Source: DAOTTW01 sp034437615 (GTDB lineage: Bacteria; Chloroflexota; Anaerolineae; Aggregatilineales; Phototrophicaceae). From it: a stretch of 48,616 nucleotides of DNA. Below are positions 17,401 through 24,400 of the stretch, in pieces. The notes beneath the pieces are model-generated. The model made no database searches and had not been told where the DNA came from. It worked only from the letters and a program-made list of their open reading frames with translations. The stretch is from NCBI GenBank assembly GCA_034437615.1, contig DAOTTW010000140.1, forward strand, positions 1-48,616. The letters run 5' to 3'. The number at the start of each line of letters is the position of its first letter. The stretch's first letter is position 1. Both the position numbers and the translations under genes were made by a program.

Positions 17401-17674
17401 GACCAGCCAGCAAATCGGCACGCGCCCCGGTGTGGCCAGCGTCGATCTGCGGCGCAGAGGCTGGGGCTGGTGGTGGTTCAGCAACATCGAATTCCAGGAT
17501 GAAAAGGTCGTGCTGAGCGCGTCGTATCTGCCCGCAGGCACCTATGAATATGTGTATACGATGCGTCCCGGCGTCGTCGGCACGTATAACGTCATCCCAC
17601 CGACTGCTAGCGAAATCTACTTCCCGGAAGTGATGGGGCGTGGCGCTGGCTCGACGTTTACGATTACACCGTAA
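11417..17674 (+). CDS. Giant secreted alpha-2-macroglobulin-like protein without a thioester
   Basis: A 2085-residue secreted protein. ATG at 11417 is chosen because it has GGGAG upstream and begins a signal peptide 'MRRLLPVAASMLLLFVAVWPTAAQ'; the open frame from 11291 would translate the leader repeat. There is no lipobox. Order of parts: about four Big_5 Ig-like repeats (residues 30-480); an inserted bacterial SH3-like module (about 549-636, 'ALRVRQSPP' to 'GWVAEGL'); macroglobulin domains with the signature 'YTDRPIYRPGQPVYFRGVVR' (near 792); bait/MG region; an alpha-helical thioester-type domain with 'QKTDGGWGWYSREPSDPQTTAYALLAL'; and C-terminal beta domains. At the thioester site the family CxEQ reads S-I-E-Y (residues 1595-1598). 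Bacterial relatives are thought to trap proteases. No pbpC-type partner is adjacent. Confidence 0.9.
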   Translation: MRRLLPVAASMLLLFVAVWPTAAQQDLPPTLRVVETDPLRGQELELSEPISIYFDRPLDCNTSNNAVSLTPSVSGTLDCNGQAASLTFTPQNAQYQRATQYTVTVNPTLQAADGATLAEPFTVEINSIGFLEVSETFPLADAMNVSTDSPITVIFNRPVVPLTLASDTDANLPDPLQISPALAGSGEWLNTSIYVYTPESALAGGTRYTVTVPSGLEAVDGELLSEPFTFNFTTEPPQITNLTPEPQAGNVPLDTSIQVRFNQPIDRASAENAFVLASAMPGRGPAMQPATGSFEWADDDSGFRFIPNQNLMLDTLYRAEFTQEPRGANGGARVQGTLSWDFATVPEPAITGSDPSDGDQAASPFGGFVLNFASPMDATQMTEDMLDGLISIDPEPRLEPEYFYRFWNNSLSVSFPTEPSTAYNISVQPGLQDEYGNTIDAAYNLSYRTAPYSPDVMLNVPSSVGFYNAYREPTQVYLTHRNISQVDLSLYSVPRSTFGQLLGGDTYYNPTRDYTPPQQNLIQSWSIPSQAPENAQRYELLTLGQRGNAIVDCPGAPASRLQVGDVAIVTTEPDALRVRQSPPDGQQIDAIFRGYQLPVVGGPVCANNIVWWEVELRDGSTGWVAEGLPEEYFIDLLRPAATTEVNVQEGIGGSLEPGIYYLSANAPELRDRNRRPQDHMLVVSTAVLTMKASIDGVTIWATDAQSGQPIPNAPITVYDAAFTSIANGVTDADGILRVDLPRVSDLYQRRTAMLEAGGQFGMAFSEWTSGIEPYQFGQSSDFYPRRYRLYVYTDRPIYRPGQPVYFRGVVRQKDDVNYPQVDFDTVPITIDDDRGETIYSENVELSPFGSFSGTFELADDAGLGFYYLDVQLPSEVRFQSEGGGIGFSVAEYRLPEFQVNVTPQLNEVVQGQTATVSVDATYFFGGSVSNADVDYTIVGEPYVFEYDGPGRYDFYDTSPDAGAQDAFRPRGAGLVEDGEALTDANGELLLDVMTGLEDVSQSQRFNVEAVVMDESNQSVAGRSSFIVHQANLYTGVRPQSYVGTAGAATAFEVVTVGWDSEPISGQNVEIEVVERRWSSVQERDDAGRTSWTYEVEEIPVSAGTLTSDAAGEAVFEFTPPQGGVYKATVTSRDADGNATTASTTMWVSSGQYVSWRQQNSNRIDLIADQDNYSVGDTAEILITSPFQGSAEALISVERGGVLQVERVTMNSNSFVYAFQITEDMAPNVFVSVLLVKGVDEFNPVAAFRMGYIQLGVDISRKELDIAIESDVQRTSPQGDATYTIRTTDFSGAPVQAEVGVAVTDLASLSLSTRREAPILNFFYGDQSLSVRTSTPLTINTDQLTQEVLDTIKGGGGGFLADGLVEIRGEFIDTPYWNPTIVTDQNGNAEFTVNFPDNLTTWRLDARAVTAGPEMRVGQDTFDLLSTKPLIIRPTTPRFFVVGDEVELGAVVNNNTEATQQVVVSINSTGVTLNSDRQQTIEIPAGGRGRVTWDAVVNNAEAAVMTFTADAGNFSDGSISPVSIDDNGTLPVYRYEAPETVGTAGVLRETGATVETVALPRRFDVQQGNLTIKASPSLAASALDTLDAIETFEYSSIEYDISILFANAQTLRTLNALDLDMGALDDTIQQEMNVSLQRIYARQKTDGGWGWYSREPSDPQTTAYALLALQAARTQGFDVPRETIQNAQGYLRSRMAVPGLELPQWQLDRQALMLYALAESGAPDVARTSTLFENRERLSLYAQALLAETLNVINPNDSRRLDVLVSNLVGDAITSATGVSWQEDERSPFTWSSDTRTSSMVLSALLKLRPDSDLLPNAVRHLIVQRTGDTWETLHETAWVLRALTDWMLTTGELDPNYSYNIALNGEQLTSGRALDPTASEEFVIDVSELRRDVANAVLFNRTGGNGALYYTAHLTAYLPVPEIEPLERGIIINRRYTTPDDPDTAADESETSITSASIGDLVQVRLTIVAPNDLHFVEIHDPLPAGAEGIDPQLETSQQIGTRPGVASVDLRRRGWGWWWFSNIEFQDEKVVLSASYLPAGTYEYVYTMRPGVVGTYNVIPPTASEIYFPEVMGRGAGSTFTITP

Positions 17675-17698
17675 CGCTGTGCTGTGTGTAGCTATCTA

Positions 17699-17722
17699 TG
17701 TGGGGGGCTATGTCCCCTCACA
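17699..17722 (+). terminator. Stem-loop after the macroglobulin-like gene
   Basis: TGTGGGGG pairs with CCCCTCACA (one bulged T) around a 7-base loop, 25 bases after the stop codon. No T-run follows, so it may be a transcript-end-protecting hairpin or a weak terminator. Confidence 0.35.
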
Positions 17723-17785
17723 AGGGTAGATATTTCAGGTTATAACAACAAGATGCGACGAATTATTACAAAATGTCAATTTGTG

Positions 17786-17807
17786 GGGGCGTAATGCATT
17801 GCGCCCC
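17786..17807. repeat. Intergenic hairpin, 22-base near-perfect palindrome
   Basis: GGGGCG (17786-17791) pairs with CGCCCC (17802-17807). The interior TAATGCATTG continues the symmetry through a T-G wobble, so no true loop is needed. Bordered by TTGTGG and CTACAG. Member of the dispersed hairpin family. Confidence 0.82.
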
Positions 17808-17872
17808 TACAGCGGGTTTTCATAGGTCAAACAGGGACCATGTAAACCGGGCATAACCGCCTGTAATCACAT

Positions 17873-17902
17873 TTTACAAGCCACATCGCGCAGGGGTAAA
17901 AT
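17873..17902 (+). promoter_or_regulatory. Candidate promoter of the TPR-like membrane protein gene
   Basis: TTTACA (17873-17878) and TAAAAT (17897-17902) with an 18-base spacer. Start of transcription near 17909, giving a leader of about 34 bases. Confidence 0.5.
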
Positions 17903-17942
17903 AGCTACGATGTGACAACGCCAAGCCATCGAGTAAACCCCC

Positions 17943-18614
17943 ATGAACCCATTGCAACCCGTCGTGCAGGCCATCAAAGCCGGGGATAAGGCCAGCGCCC
18001 GCACGATGCTGAAGGACATCCTGCAAGACGACCCATCACCGGAGGCATGGCTGCTGGTGGCCAGGGTGAGCAAGACGCCAGAGCAGGCCATCAAAGCCGT
18101 GCAGAAAGCGCTGAAGCTGGACCCAAACCACGCCCAGGCACGTAAAATGCTCACCAGACTGCAAGCAGAATCAGCCGCCAGCAAAGCCCCGCCAACGGAT
18201 AGGCCACAATCCACAGCAACACCCAGGCCAACGCCGGAAAGCAAGCCCACTGTGCAGTTTATCGACCAGAACGATCCCGATGCGCTGGTACAGGCGGCCT
18301 TACAGACTGACAACCGGCAGCAAGCCATCGCGCTGGTGCGCCAAGCGCTACAAGTAGACGAGTGGCACTCAGACGCCAACCGCCTGCTTTCGCAATTGGA
18401 GAGTCCGCGTTCGCTGAAGCAACTGCAAAACGCCTGGGGCGACAACAGCATCCGCTCAATGGAAGACCTGAAGCGCTCAGGCCGCATCAGCGACGAACAG
18501 GTGCAGCTTATCCGCCGCCGCCAAACACAGCAGATCATCTGGAGTGCGCTGCTGTTCATGGCCTTTGTCGGCTCGCTGCTTGCGCTGCGGGCGTTTGGTG
18601 TGCTGGAAATCTGA
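17943..18614 (+). CDS. TPR-like protein with a single C-terminal membrane helix
   Basis: A 223-residue protein. Residues 1-78 form a helical repeat module: 'VVQAIKAGDKASARTMLKDILQDDPSPEAWLLVARV', then 'AIKAVQKALKLDPNHAQARKMLTRL', the TPR consensus spacing. A Pro/Ser/Thr-rich linker follows, then a second short repeat ('ALVQAALQTDNRQQAIALVRQALQVDEWHSDANRLLSQL'), and a C-terminal membrane helix at about 196-216. The helix near the C-terminus gives a tail-anchored layout with the TPR part in the cytoplasm. The next gene begins with a homologous module. No enzymatic motif is seen; a scaffold role is inferred. Confidence 0.7.
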   Translation: MNPLQPVVQAIKAGDKASARTMLKDILQDDPSPEAWLLVARVSKTPEQAIKAVQKALKLDPNHAQARKMLTRLQAESAASKAPPTDRPQSTATPRPTPESKPTVQFIDQNDPDALVQAALQTDNRQQAIALVRQALQVDEWHSDANRLLSQLESPRSLKQLQNAWGDNSIRSMEDLKRSGRISDEQVQLIRRRQTQQIIWSALLFMAFVGSLLALRAFGVLEI

Positions 18615-18721
18615 GCACGATCATCAATCGCCACAAACGCGAAACGGGTGTATAAAGAATAGTGTGTCATTCACGCAACGCTGAGCCGTAAAATGCAAAT
18701 TGGTGGAGAGTATCAGACGTA

Positions 18722-20269
18722 ATGATTACGAACGAGCTACGCGAGGTACAGGACGCGCTGCAAGCCGGGGACCGTGAGCGTGCACAGCAATTGCTGATGC
18801 CCCTGCTGCAACAGGACCAGAATAACCCCGATATGTGGGTGATCGCCGCGACTGTGCAGCAAGAGCCAAAGCTGATGGTGGGTGCGCTGAAAAACGCGCT
18901 CAACCTGGAACCAGGTCACGCACAAGCCAGCGCCATGCTGAACCAGATGCGGCAGATGCTAGGTGACGCGCAGTTTGAGGCCATTGAGCAGGAATTACAA
19001 TCAGGGGCAGCGCAGGCCACGCAATCAGCGCCCGCTAGCACAGGCAGCGTGTGGGATCGCCCCTATGAACCGCAAAACGAAGTAGCCTTCGACGCGCAGA
19101 CCGACGACGATAGCACCACAACATCAGCCGCTTATGACGACGAAGATGACGATGACCTCTACGGCGACATCCAGCCCACAGGCGGCGATACATCCGAGGG
19201 CACCTTTCAGATGTTGTGGGATTGCACGGTATGCGGCACGGAAAGGCTACTCGGCGTCACGCATCGCTTCTGCCCGAATTGTGGCACACAGCAAGACCCC
19301 GATTGGCGCTACTACCCGGCTGAAGATGAATACGTGCGCGTAGAAAACCACCAGTTCATCGGCAGAGACCTGGAATGTGCTGCTTGCGGCACGCTGAACG
19401 CCGCCGATGCCGATTTCTGCGAGAATTGCGGCGCATCGTTGGAAACGGCGACACCTGCCAGCACGCTTGGTGAACAGCGCATCGCATCAGGCCGTGACTT
19501 CAAATCCAGCGGCCCACGTGACGCAGCAGCCGAACAGTGGCAAGCACAGATGGCCGCCGCAGGCGTTGAACAGGACGGCAAGAAAAAACGCGGTAGCGGC
19601 GGCATCTCCATGAAAACCGTCGTCATACTTGGCATTGCGGCGCTGGTCGCCGTCGGTGCATTTGCCGCTGCCTTCTGGACGCAAGCCGCAGGCGTGACCG
19701 TCACAGGCCACGAATGGGAACGCACCATCGTCATCGAGGAATACCGCTACTTTGAAACGCAGAACTGGGACGACAGCCCGCCCGCAGGCGATCAGGTGCG
19801 GCGTGGTACCTGCGTTCAGCGCCAGCGCAGCACGCGCCAGGTGCCGGACGGTGAAGAATGCAGCACTGTGCGCGTCGATAACGGCGATGGCACCTTTAGC
19901 ACACGCCAGGAATGCCGCACGACCTACCGCAGCGAACCCGTTTATGATGACTGGTGCGACTACAGCGGCTATCGCTGGGAATTCGACCGTAACATCACGA
20001 CCAGCGGCGATAGCGTCAGCGATACGCCCGTTTGGGGCACGGTCAATCTGAATTGTGCCAACGAACGGCGTACAGGCTGTGAACGCGAGGACCGCCGCGA
20101 AGAAGCCTATCTGGTGCTATTCGACAATGATGACTCAGACGCGACGTATCGTTGCGACTTCCCACAAGACCTTTGGCGCAATATCCGCGTCGGCTCGGAT
20201 TGGAATATTCAGGTGCGCGTTATGGACCAGGATGCAGGGCTGTGCAACACGCTAGAGCCTGCGAACTAG
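18722..20269 (+). CDS. TPR-like / double zinc-ribbon / membrane protein with Cys-rich outer domain
   Basis: A 515-residue protein with mixed modules. Residues 1-80 are a TPR-like module similar to that of the previous gene ('ALQAGDRERAQQLLMPLLQQD' and 'ALKNALNLEPGHAQASAMLNQM'). An acidic linker follows (Asp-rich near 140). Two zinc ribbons come next: 'CTVCGTE...FCPNCGTQ' (about 168-191) and 'CAACGTLNAADADFCENCGAS' (about 219-240). A membrane helix at about 300-320 leads to an outer region with eight cysteines (C-X in 'GTCVQRQ', 'EECSTV', 'QECRTTY', 'DWCDYSGY', 'LNCANE', 'TGCERE', 'YRCDFP', 'LCNTLE'), likely disulfide-bonded. Function unknown. GGAGAG at 18704 is a plausible ribosome site, with 12-base spacing. 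Confidence 0.72.
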   Translation: MITNELREVQDALQAGDRERAQQLLMPLLQQDQNNPDMWVIAATVQQEPKLMVGALKNALNLEPGHAQASAMLNQMRQMLGDAQFEAIEQELQSGAAQATQSAPASTGSVWDRPYEPQNEVAFDAQTDDDSTTTSAAYDDEDDDDLYGDIQPTGGDTSEGTFQMLWDCTVCGTERLLGVTHRFCPNCGTQQDPDWRYYPAEDEYVRVENHQFIGRDLECAACGTLNAADADFCENCGASLETATPASTLGEQRIASGRDFKSSGPRDAAAEQWQAQMAAAGVEQDGKKKRGSGGISMKTVVILGIAALVAVGAFAAAFWTQAAGVTVTGHEWERTIVIEEYRYFETQNWDDSPPAGDQVRRGTCVQRQRSTRQVPDGEECSTVRVDNGDGTFSTRQECRTTYRSEPVYDDWCDYSGYRWEFDRNITTSGDSVSDTPVWGTVNLNCANERRTGCEREDRREEAYLVLFDNDDSDATYRCDFPQDLWRNIRVGSDWNIQVRVMDQDAGLCNTLEPAN

Positions 20270-20340
20270 GCTGTTCTGCCATATGTGATATGTGGGCTGC
20301 CAGATTGGGCCGGCCCTACGATGATTGACCATTATTGTAG

Positions 20341-20382
20341 GGGTTCAGCGTGCTGAACCCAGGGGATAGCACGCTACGCCCC
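20341..20382. repeat. Composite double hairpin between convergent genes
   Basis: GGGTTCAGC/GCTGAACCC (20341-20349, 20352-20360) with a 2-base loop, then A, then GGGGATAGC against GCTACGCCCC (20362-20370, 20373-20382) with one mismatch or bulge. Borders are TTGTAG and TACG. It matches the layout at 4174-4214. A degraded relative is at 20294-20316. Position between convergent genes would suit a two-way terminator. Confidence 0.82.
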
Positions 20383-20425
20383 TACGTTTTGGATATTTTG
20401 ATCTACAAACAATCTGAATTTGGCA

Positions 20426-21328
20426 TTATTGGCTGATGAAATCCTCGATCAGCTTGTTGACAGCATCGGGCTTATCATGCTGTGCCCAATGCGTCACATC
20501 CGGGAAACTCACAAGGTGCCCATCGGCGCACATATCCACGCTGGGTTGCGCCAAACCAATGTACATGGTGTTATCTAGCTCACCCCAGATGAGCAGCGTC
20601 GGCGGTGTGATGGTCGGCAGCGGTTGCTTGCCGAAGTCGCGAACCCACAGACGAAACAAGCCGCGATACCAGTTAATCATGCTCGCCAGTGCTTCTGGCT
20701 GGCCCCAGGCCGCTTTGTATGCAGCCTGTACGTGCGGTGGGTCAAATGTGCCCTTATTGGTGGTCAGCTTCAGGGCGCGGACCATGCCGTTAAAATCACC
20801 TGAACGCAGCAATGCCTCTGGTAACGCGGGGATGAGAAAGGCATAGGCGTACCAGACGCGGCGCAATTGCTGCCAGTTGCGTTGCACGATGGCCTGCGCG
20901 AACACACGCACATTCGGCACGTTCAAGATCACCAGCTTCTTGACGCGCTCGGCGTATTTTTCGGCCACGTACCACGCCACGAAGCCGCCCCAGTCGTGCG
21001 CCACAAGGTTCACCTGCTGATAGCCCAACACATCAAACAGGGCCACGAGGTCGGCGGCTAGCTGCTCGATGTGATACGGCTCGATGCCTGTGGGCTTATC
21101 GCTGGTGTTATAGCCGCGCTGGTCCGTTGCGATGACACGATAGCCCAGCGCGACAAAATGCGGAATCTGCGCCTTCCACGCATACCAGAATTCCGGAAAG
21201 CCATGATTGAACACCAGCGGCTCACCATCTTCCGGGCCAGCCAGCACAATATGCAACTGAAGGCCGTTGACCGTCACAAAGCGTTCTTCATAGGGCACGC
21301 CAATATCAATTGTGGGTTCTGGGTTCAT
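20426..21328 (-). CDS. Alpha/beta hydrolase, epoxide-hydrolase-like (second of a pair)
   Basis: A 300-residue alpha/beta-hydrolase of the epoxide hydrolase / haloalkane dehalogenase group. The oxyanion segment is 'NHGFPEFWYAW' (residues 41-51), the nucleophile elbow is 'VAHDWGGFVAW' with Asp112, the acid lies in 'LIWGELDN', and the base is His280 in 'VTHWAQHDKPD'. HGFPEFW is typical of epoxide hydrolases. A nucleophilic Asp rather than Ser indicates hydrolysis through an alkyl-enzyme ester. The start overlaps the stop of the upstream paralog by four bases (ATGA). The natural substrate cannot be read from sequence. Confidence 0.88.
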   Translation of the reverse strand: MNPEPTIDIGVPYEERFVTVNGLQLHIVLAGPEDGEPLVFNHGFPEFWYAWKAQIPHFVALGYRVIATDQRGYNTSDKPTGIEPYHIEQLAADLVALFDVLGYQQVNLVAHDWGGFVAWYVAEKYAERVKKLVILNVPNVRVFAQAIVQRNWQQLRRVWYAYAFLIPALPEALLRSGDFNGMVRALKLTTNKGTFDPPHVQAAYKAAWGQPEALASMINWYRGLFRLWVRDFGKQPLPTITPPTLLIWGELDNTMYIGLAQPSVDMCADGHLVSFPDVTHWAQHDKPDAVNKLIEDFISQ

Positions 21329-22299
21329 GTGTCGCTCGTTGTATCGTCGTCGGTTTGGGTGGGGATGCTGGCGCGTGCGGATGGCTCTTGTGGCGCAGGC
21401 GGCTTTTCGGGCATCGGGGCCGCGAAGAAATTCGCGAGGCGCTCGTTAACGGCGTCGGGTTCGTCATGCTGCACGAAGTGACCTGCATCGGGGAAGTAAA
21501 TCAACTGTGCATCATCGCAAATTCGTGCGCTTTCGTCCGCAAGGCTGCTTTCTAGCGCGAAGTCTTTTTCGCCCCATAGGATCAGCGTCGGCGGCGTGAT
21601 GTGCGGTGCGGGCCGCTCGCCCCGTCTGCGTGCGCCCCGGCCAGCCGCCCGATACCAGTTAATCATAGCAGTCAGCGCGCCCGCTTGCGCCCAGGCTTCT
21701 TTGTAGCGTTCTATATCGTCGTCGCTGAATGCACCCGCTTTGCCGCTGCGTTGCAGCCCTTTGCCGAACGAGTCGTAATTGCTGCTAATCAGCGTTTCTG
21801 GCACCGATGGCACCTGGAAGAACAGCATATACCAGCTTTTGAACATCTGCTTGATATTACCGAGCAGCAGCGCCTTACCAACAATGTGCGGATGCGGCAC
21901 ATTCAGAATCGCCAGCTTTTGAACGCGGTCAGGGTAAATCTCGGCCACTTCCCAGGCCACCGCAGCACCCCAATCATGGCCCACCAGATACACCTGCTGA
22001 TAATCCAGCGCATCCATCAGGCCGACGACATCCAATGCCAGCACATCCAGCGTGTACATATCAACGCCTGTCGGTTTATCGCTCAGGTTGTAGCCGCGCT
22101 GGTCGGGCACAATCACCCGATAGCCCTTATCCGCTAAATAGTCGATTTGCTGCCGCCAGCCATACCAGAATTCCGGGAAGCCATGCAGCAAAATCACAGG
22201 CTCGCCCGTCTGCGGGCCAGCCATCACCACATGCAAGGTAATGCCGTTCGTCTCGATCTGCTGATTTTCATAAACGCGGGTCTTGGTTGCTTCTGCCAT
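21325..22299 (-). CDS. Alpha/beta hydrolase, epoxide-hydrolase-like (first of a pair)
   Basis: A 324-residue paralog of the downstream gene, sharing most of the core: 'LLHGFPEFWYGWRQQIDYLADKGYRVIVPDQRGYNLSDKPTGVD', nucleophile Asp109 in 'LVGHDWGAAVAWEVAE', acid in 'LWGEKDFALE', and base His in 'DAGHFVQHDEPDAVN'. A Pro/Thr-rich tail of about 30 residues extends past the catalytic domain. Lies 71 bases after the GT-C gene on the same strand, so it may be the end of the proBA-led transcript or have its own start. Tandem duplication followed by divergence is the likely origin. Confidence 0.88.
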   Translation of the reverse strand: MAEATKTRVYENQQIETNGITLHVVMAGPQTGEPVILLHGFPEFWYGWRQQIDYLADKGYRVIVPDQRGYNLSDKPTGVDMYTLDVLALDVVGLMDALDYQQVYLVGHDWGAAVAWEVAEIYPDRVQKLAILNVPHPHIVGKALLLGNIKQMFKSWYMLFFQVPSVPETLISSNYDSFGKGLQRSGKAGAFSDDDIERYKEAWAQAGALTAMINWYRAAGRGARRRGERPAPHITPPTLILWGEKDFALESSLADESARICDDAQLIYFPDAGHFVQHDEPDAVNERLANFFAAPMPEKPPAPQEPSARASIPTQTDDDTTSDT

Positions 22300-22370
22300 G
22301 CTGTGTCATCTCCGATGCTCACAATGCGTCACGCATCATCTTGCCATGCATGGCGGCAAACGCAAATGGT

Positions 22371-24386
22371 CTATTGCCATACATATAACGCATAGGCGTC
22401 ATTGCGCCAGACAGATTGCAAATGTTGCGCCAGGAAAGCCGGGAATTGCTCGTTTTCAGCACGCGCATACTCATGCTCGACCAGCCAGAAATCGTAATTG
22501 GCCTGCGCCACCAGCAGATAATCATACGCTGTGCGCCATGCCTGCGCCTGCTCTGCTACGCTGCGGCCCTGCATCAGCGGACGATACCACACATCATAGA
22601 GCACATCCGGCGTACACTGCACAGCGGACGGGCAATAATAGGCTTTCGGCTCCCATAGTAGCAATACACGGGAATCTTGCGGCATCGTCCCTAATTGCTG
22701 CATGGCGTCGTAATAGGTGCCTAAATTAGCACGTAAATACGCATCAGCGCTGATGGTATTGGCCAGATGGGGCAGGGCGCGTGTGCTGGCAAAACGGTGC
22801 AGCACGTCGATAGAACCCAGCAGCAACGTAAAGCCCAGCAGCACATGCAGCATGAAACGCATATCCAGCGGGCGACGTGGCCAGCGCGACACATGGTAAT
22901 AGGCCAAGCCGCCCAGCACAGCAGGCACAGGCGCAGCCACCAGCATCAAGCGCGGTTGTGCCCCGATGCCACTAACCGCCGCCAGCAGCAGCCAGAAGGC
23001 CAGCAGCGGCAACGCCAGCAGCGCCAGATCACGCACAACGGGCCGCAAAGCCGCATCCAGACGCCGCCACATAAATAGCAACGCAAACGGCAAGGTCAGC
23101 AGCCAGGGACTCAGCGTAAAGGCATAGGGCGAATAGCGCTCAAGGCCGAAAATCGTGGCCGCAAACGGCAAAATAGGCCACTGCCACGCCAGGTTACCCG
23201 ATAGCAAGCTATCACCTGTGGCGCTGAAATTTGCGCTGCGCAGGTCGTCCCAATTCACGCCACCAAGCAGGCCATGCACATACGGATACAGTGGATTCTC
23301 GTACAGCAGCAGCCCCTTCAGCATCCAGGGCGCGAAGGCCAGCAGCGCCACAGCCGTTAAAATCAGGGCATTACGCAGCGCCACACGCCGTCCTGAGCGC
23401 AGCAGCACGAACACAGCGGCTGCGATAGCGAGCGCTGCCGCTGTGTATTTCACGCTGACTGCCAGGCCAAGCAGCACCCCCAGCAGCGCTGATATTTTCA
23501 CGGGCTTGGCATCACGCCAGAGCAAGAGCACGCTCAGCGTCACAGCGCCGTAAGCCATCACAGCCAGGTCAACGTAGGGCCACGCGAACAGCAGCCACAG
23601 GCTATAATTGCTGAGCAGCAGCAAAATCGTCACATAAGCGGCGGTTGCATCTGTGTAGCGGTAGACGATACCCGCACAGGCCAGCAATGCCAGCGCACCA
23701 AACGCAAAATGCAGCAGCGCCGGGGCCGTTTCGCTGCCTAGCGCCAGCGGCAAGCCATAGAGCAATTCGACAGCCTGCGGAAAGCCCATAAAGTGATTTT
23801 CAGCCCGCGTTGTGATCGCGCCATCTTGCAGGTAGCGCTGTGGGGCTTCGAGATGATAGGTCAGCGCATCCCATGCGAAGGGCGGAGCCAGCGCTTGTAG
23901 CAACGCCAGCAACAGCAACGTGCCACATGCCAGCACGACAAAGCGCTGCCAGCCCGTTTGCACCCGCAAGCCACGCCGCAGCAGCGACAGCAGATCAAGC
24001 AGCCAGCGCCAGCACGAGCGCAGCAGCACCGCACCCATCAGCAGCACCAGCAGCCACAATTCTGCACCGAAAACGCCCAACATCCCCAACGCAAGCAAGC
24101 CGATGCTGATGCAGCCCAGACCTAGCAACGCCTGTAGCGCGACCTGCTCCGGTTTGCTCAGCGGCATTGCCTGCAAACCAGCACGATGCAGCAGCACGCG
24201 CCCGAACCCAGCGCCCACCGCACAGATTACAGCCACCAGCAGCACATCAAAGCCAACCAGCGCCACACGCTGCAAGCCACTGATTAAGATGCGTGCTTGC
24301 TCTGCGACGTTATGGCCCCAGTAATAAAGCACCAGTAGCAGCGTAATCAGCGCCAGCAACAACAGTTTTTGCGTAATCTGCCCCAT
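22371..24386 (-). CDS. GT-C fold membrane glycosyltransferase (GT39/ArnT-like)
   Basis: A 671-residue polytopic protein with about twelve membrane helices. I choose the ATG at 24386; the open frame reaches 24548 but that would run back over the end of the upstream gene, and the protein proper begins 'MGQITQKLLLLALITLLLVLYYW'. The first large outer loop contains 'APPFAWDALTYHLEAPQRYLQDGAITTRAENHFMGFPQAVELLYGLPL', with the acidic residue in 'WDALTYH' in the place of the GT-C catalytic Asp/Glu. 'AVSVKYTAAALA' and 'ENPLYPYV' are also typical of bacterial dolichyl-phosphate-sugar-type transferases. It would use a polyprenyl-phosphate sugar on the outer face. Acceptor unknown. 14 bases after the FemABX gene. 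Confidence 0.78.
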   Translation of the reverse strand: MGQITQKLLLLALITLLLVLYYWGHNVAEQARILISGLQRVALVGFDVLLVAVICAVGAGFGRVLLHRAGLQAMPLSKPEQVALQALLGLGCISIGLLALGMLGVFGAELWLLVLLMGAVLLRSCWRWLLDLLSLLRRGLRVQTGWQRFVVLACGTLLLLALLQALAPPFAWDALTYHLEAPQRYLQDGAITTRAENHFMGFPQAVELLYGLPLALGSETAPALLHFAFGALALLACAGIVYRYTDATAAYVTILLLLSNYSLWLLFAWPYVDLAVMAYGAVTLSVLLLWRDAKPVKISALLGVLLGLAVSVKYTAAALAIAAAVFVLLRSGRRVALRNALILTAVALLAFAPWMLKGLLLYENPLYPYVHGLLGGVNWDDLRSANFSATGDSLLSGNLAWQWPILPFAATIFGLERYSPYAFTLSPWLLTLPFALLFMWRRLDAALRPVVRDLALLALPLLAFWLLLAAVSGIGAQPRLMLVAAPVPAVLGGLAYYHVSRWPRRPLDMRFMLHVLLGFTLLLGSIDVLHRFASTRALPHLANTISADAYLRANLGTYYDAMQQLGTMPQDSRVLLLWEPKAYYCPSAVQCTPDVLYDVWYRPLMQGRSVAEQAQAWRTAYDYLLVAQANYDFWLVEHEYARAENEQFPAFLAQHLQSVWRNDAYALYVWQ

Positions 24387-24400
24387 GATGGCCCTAATCG

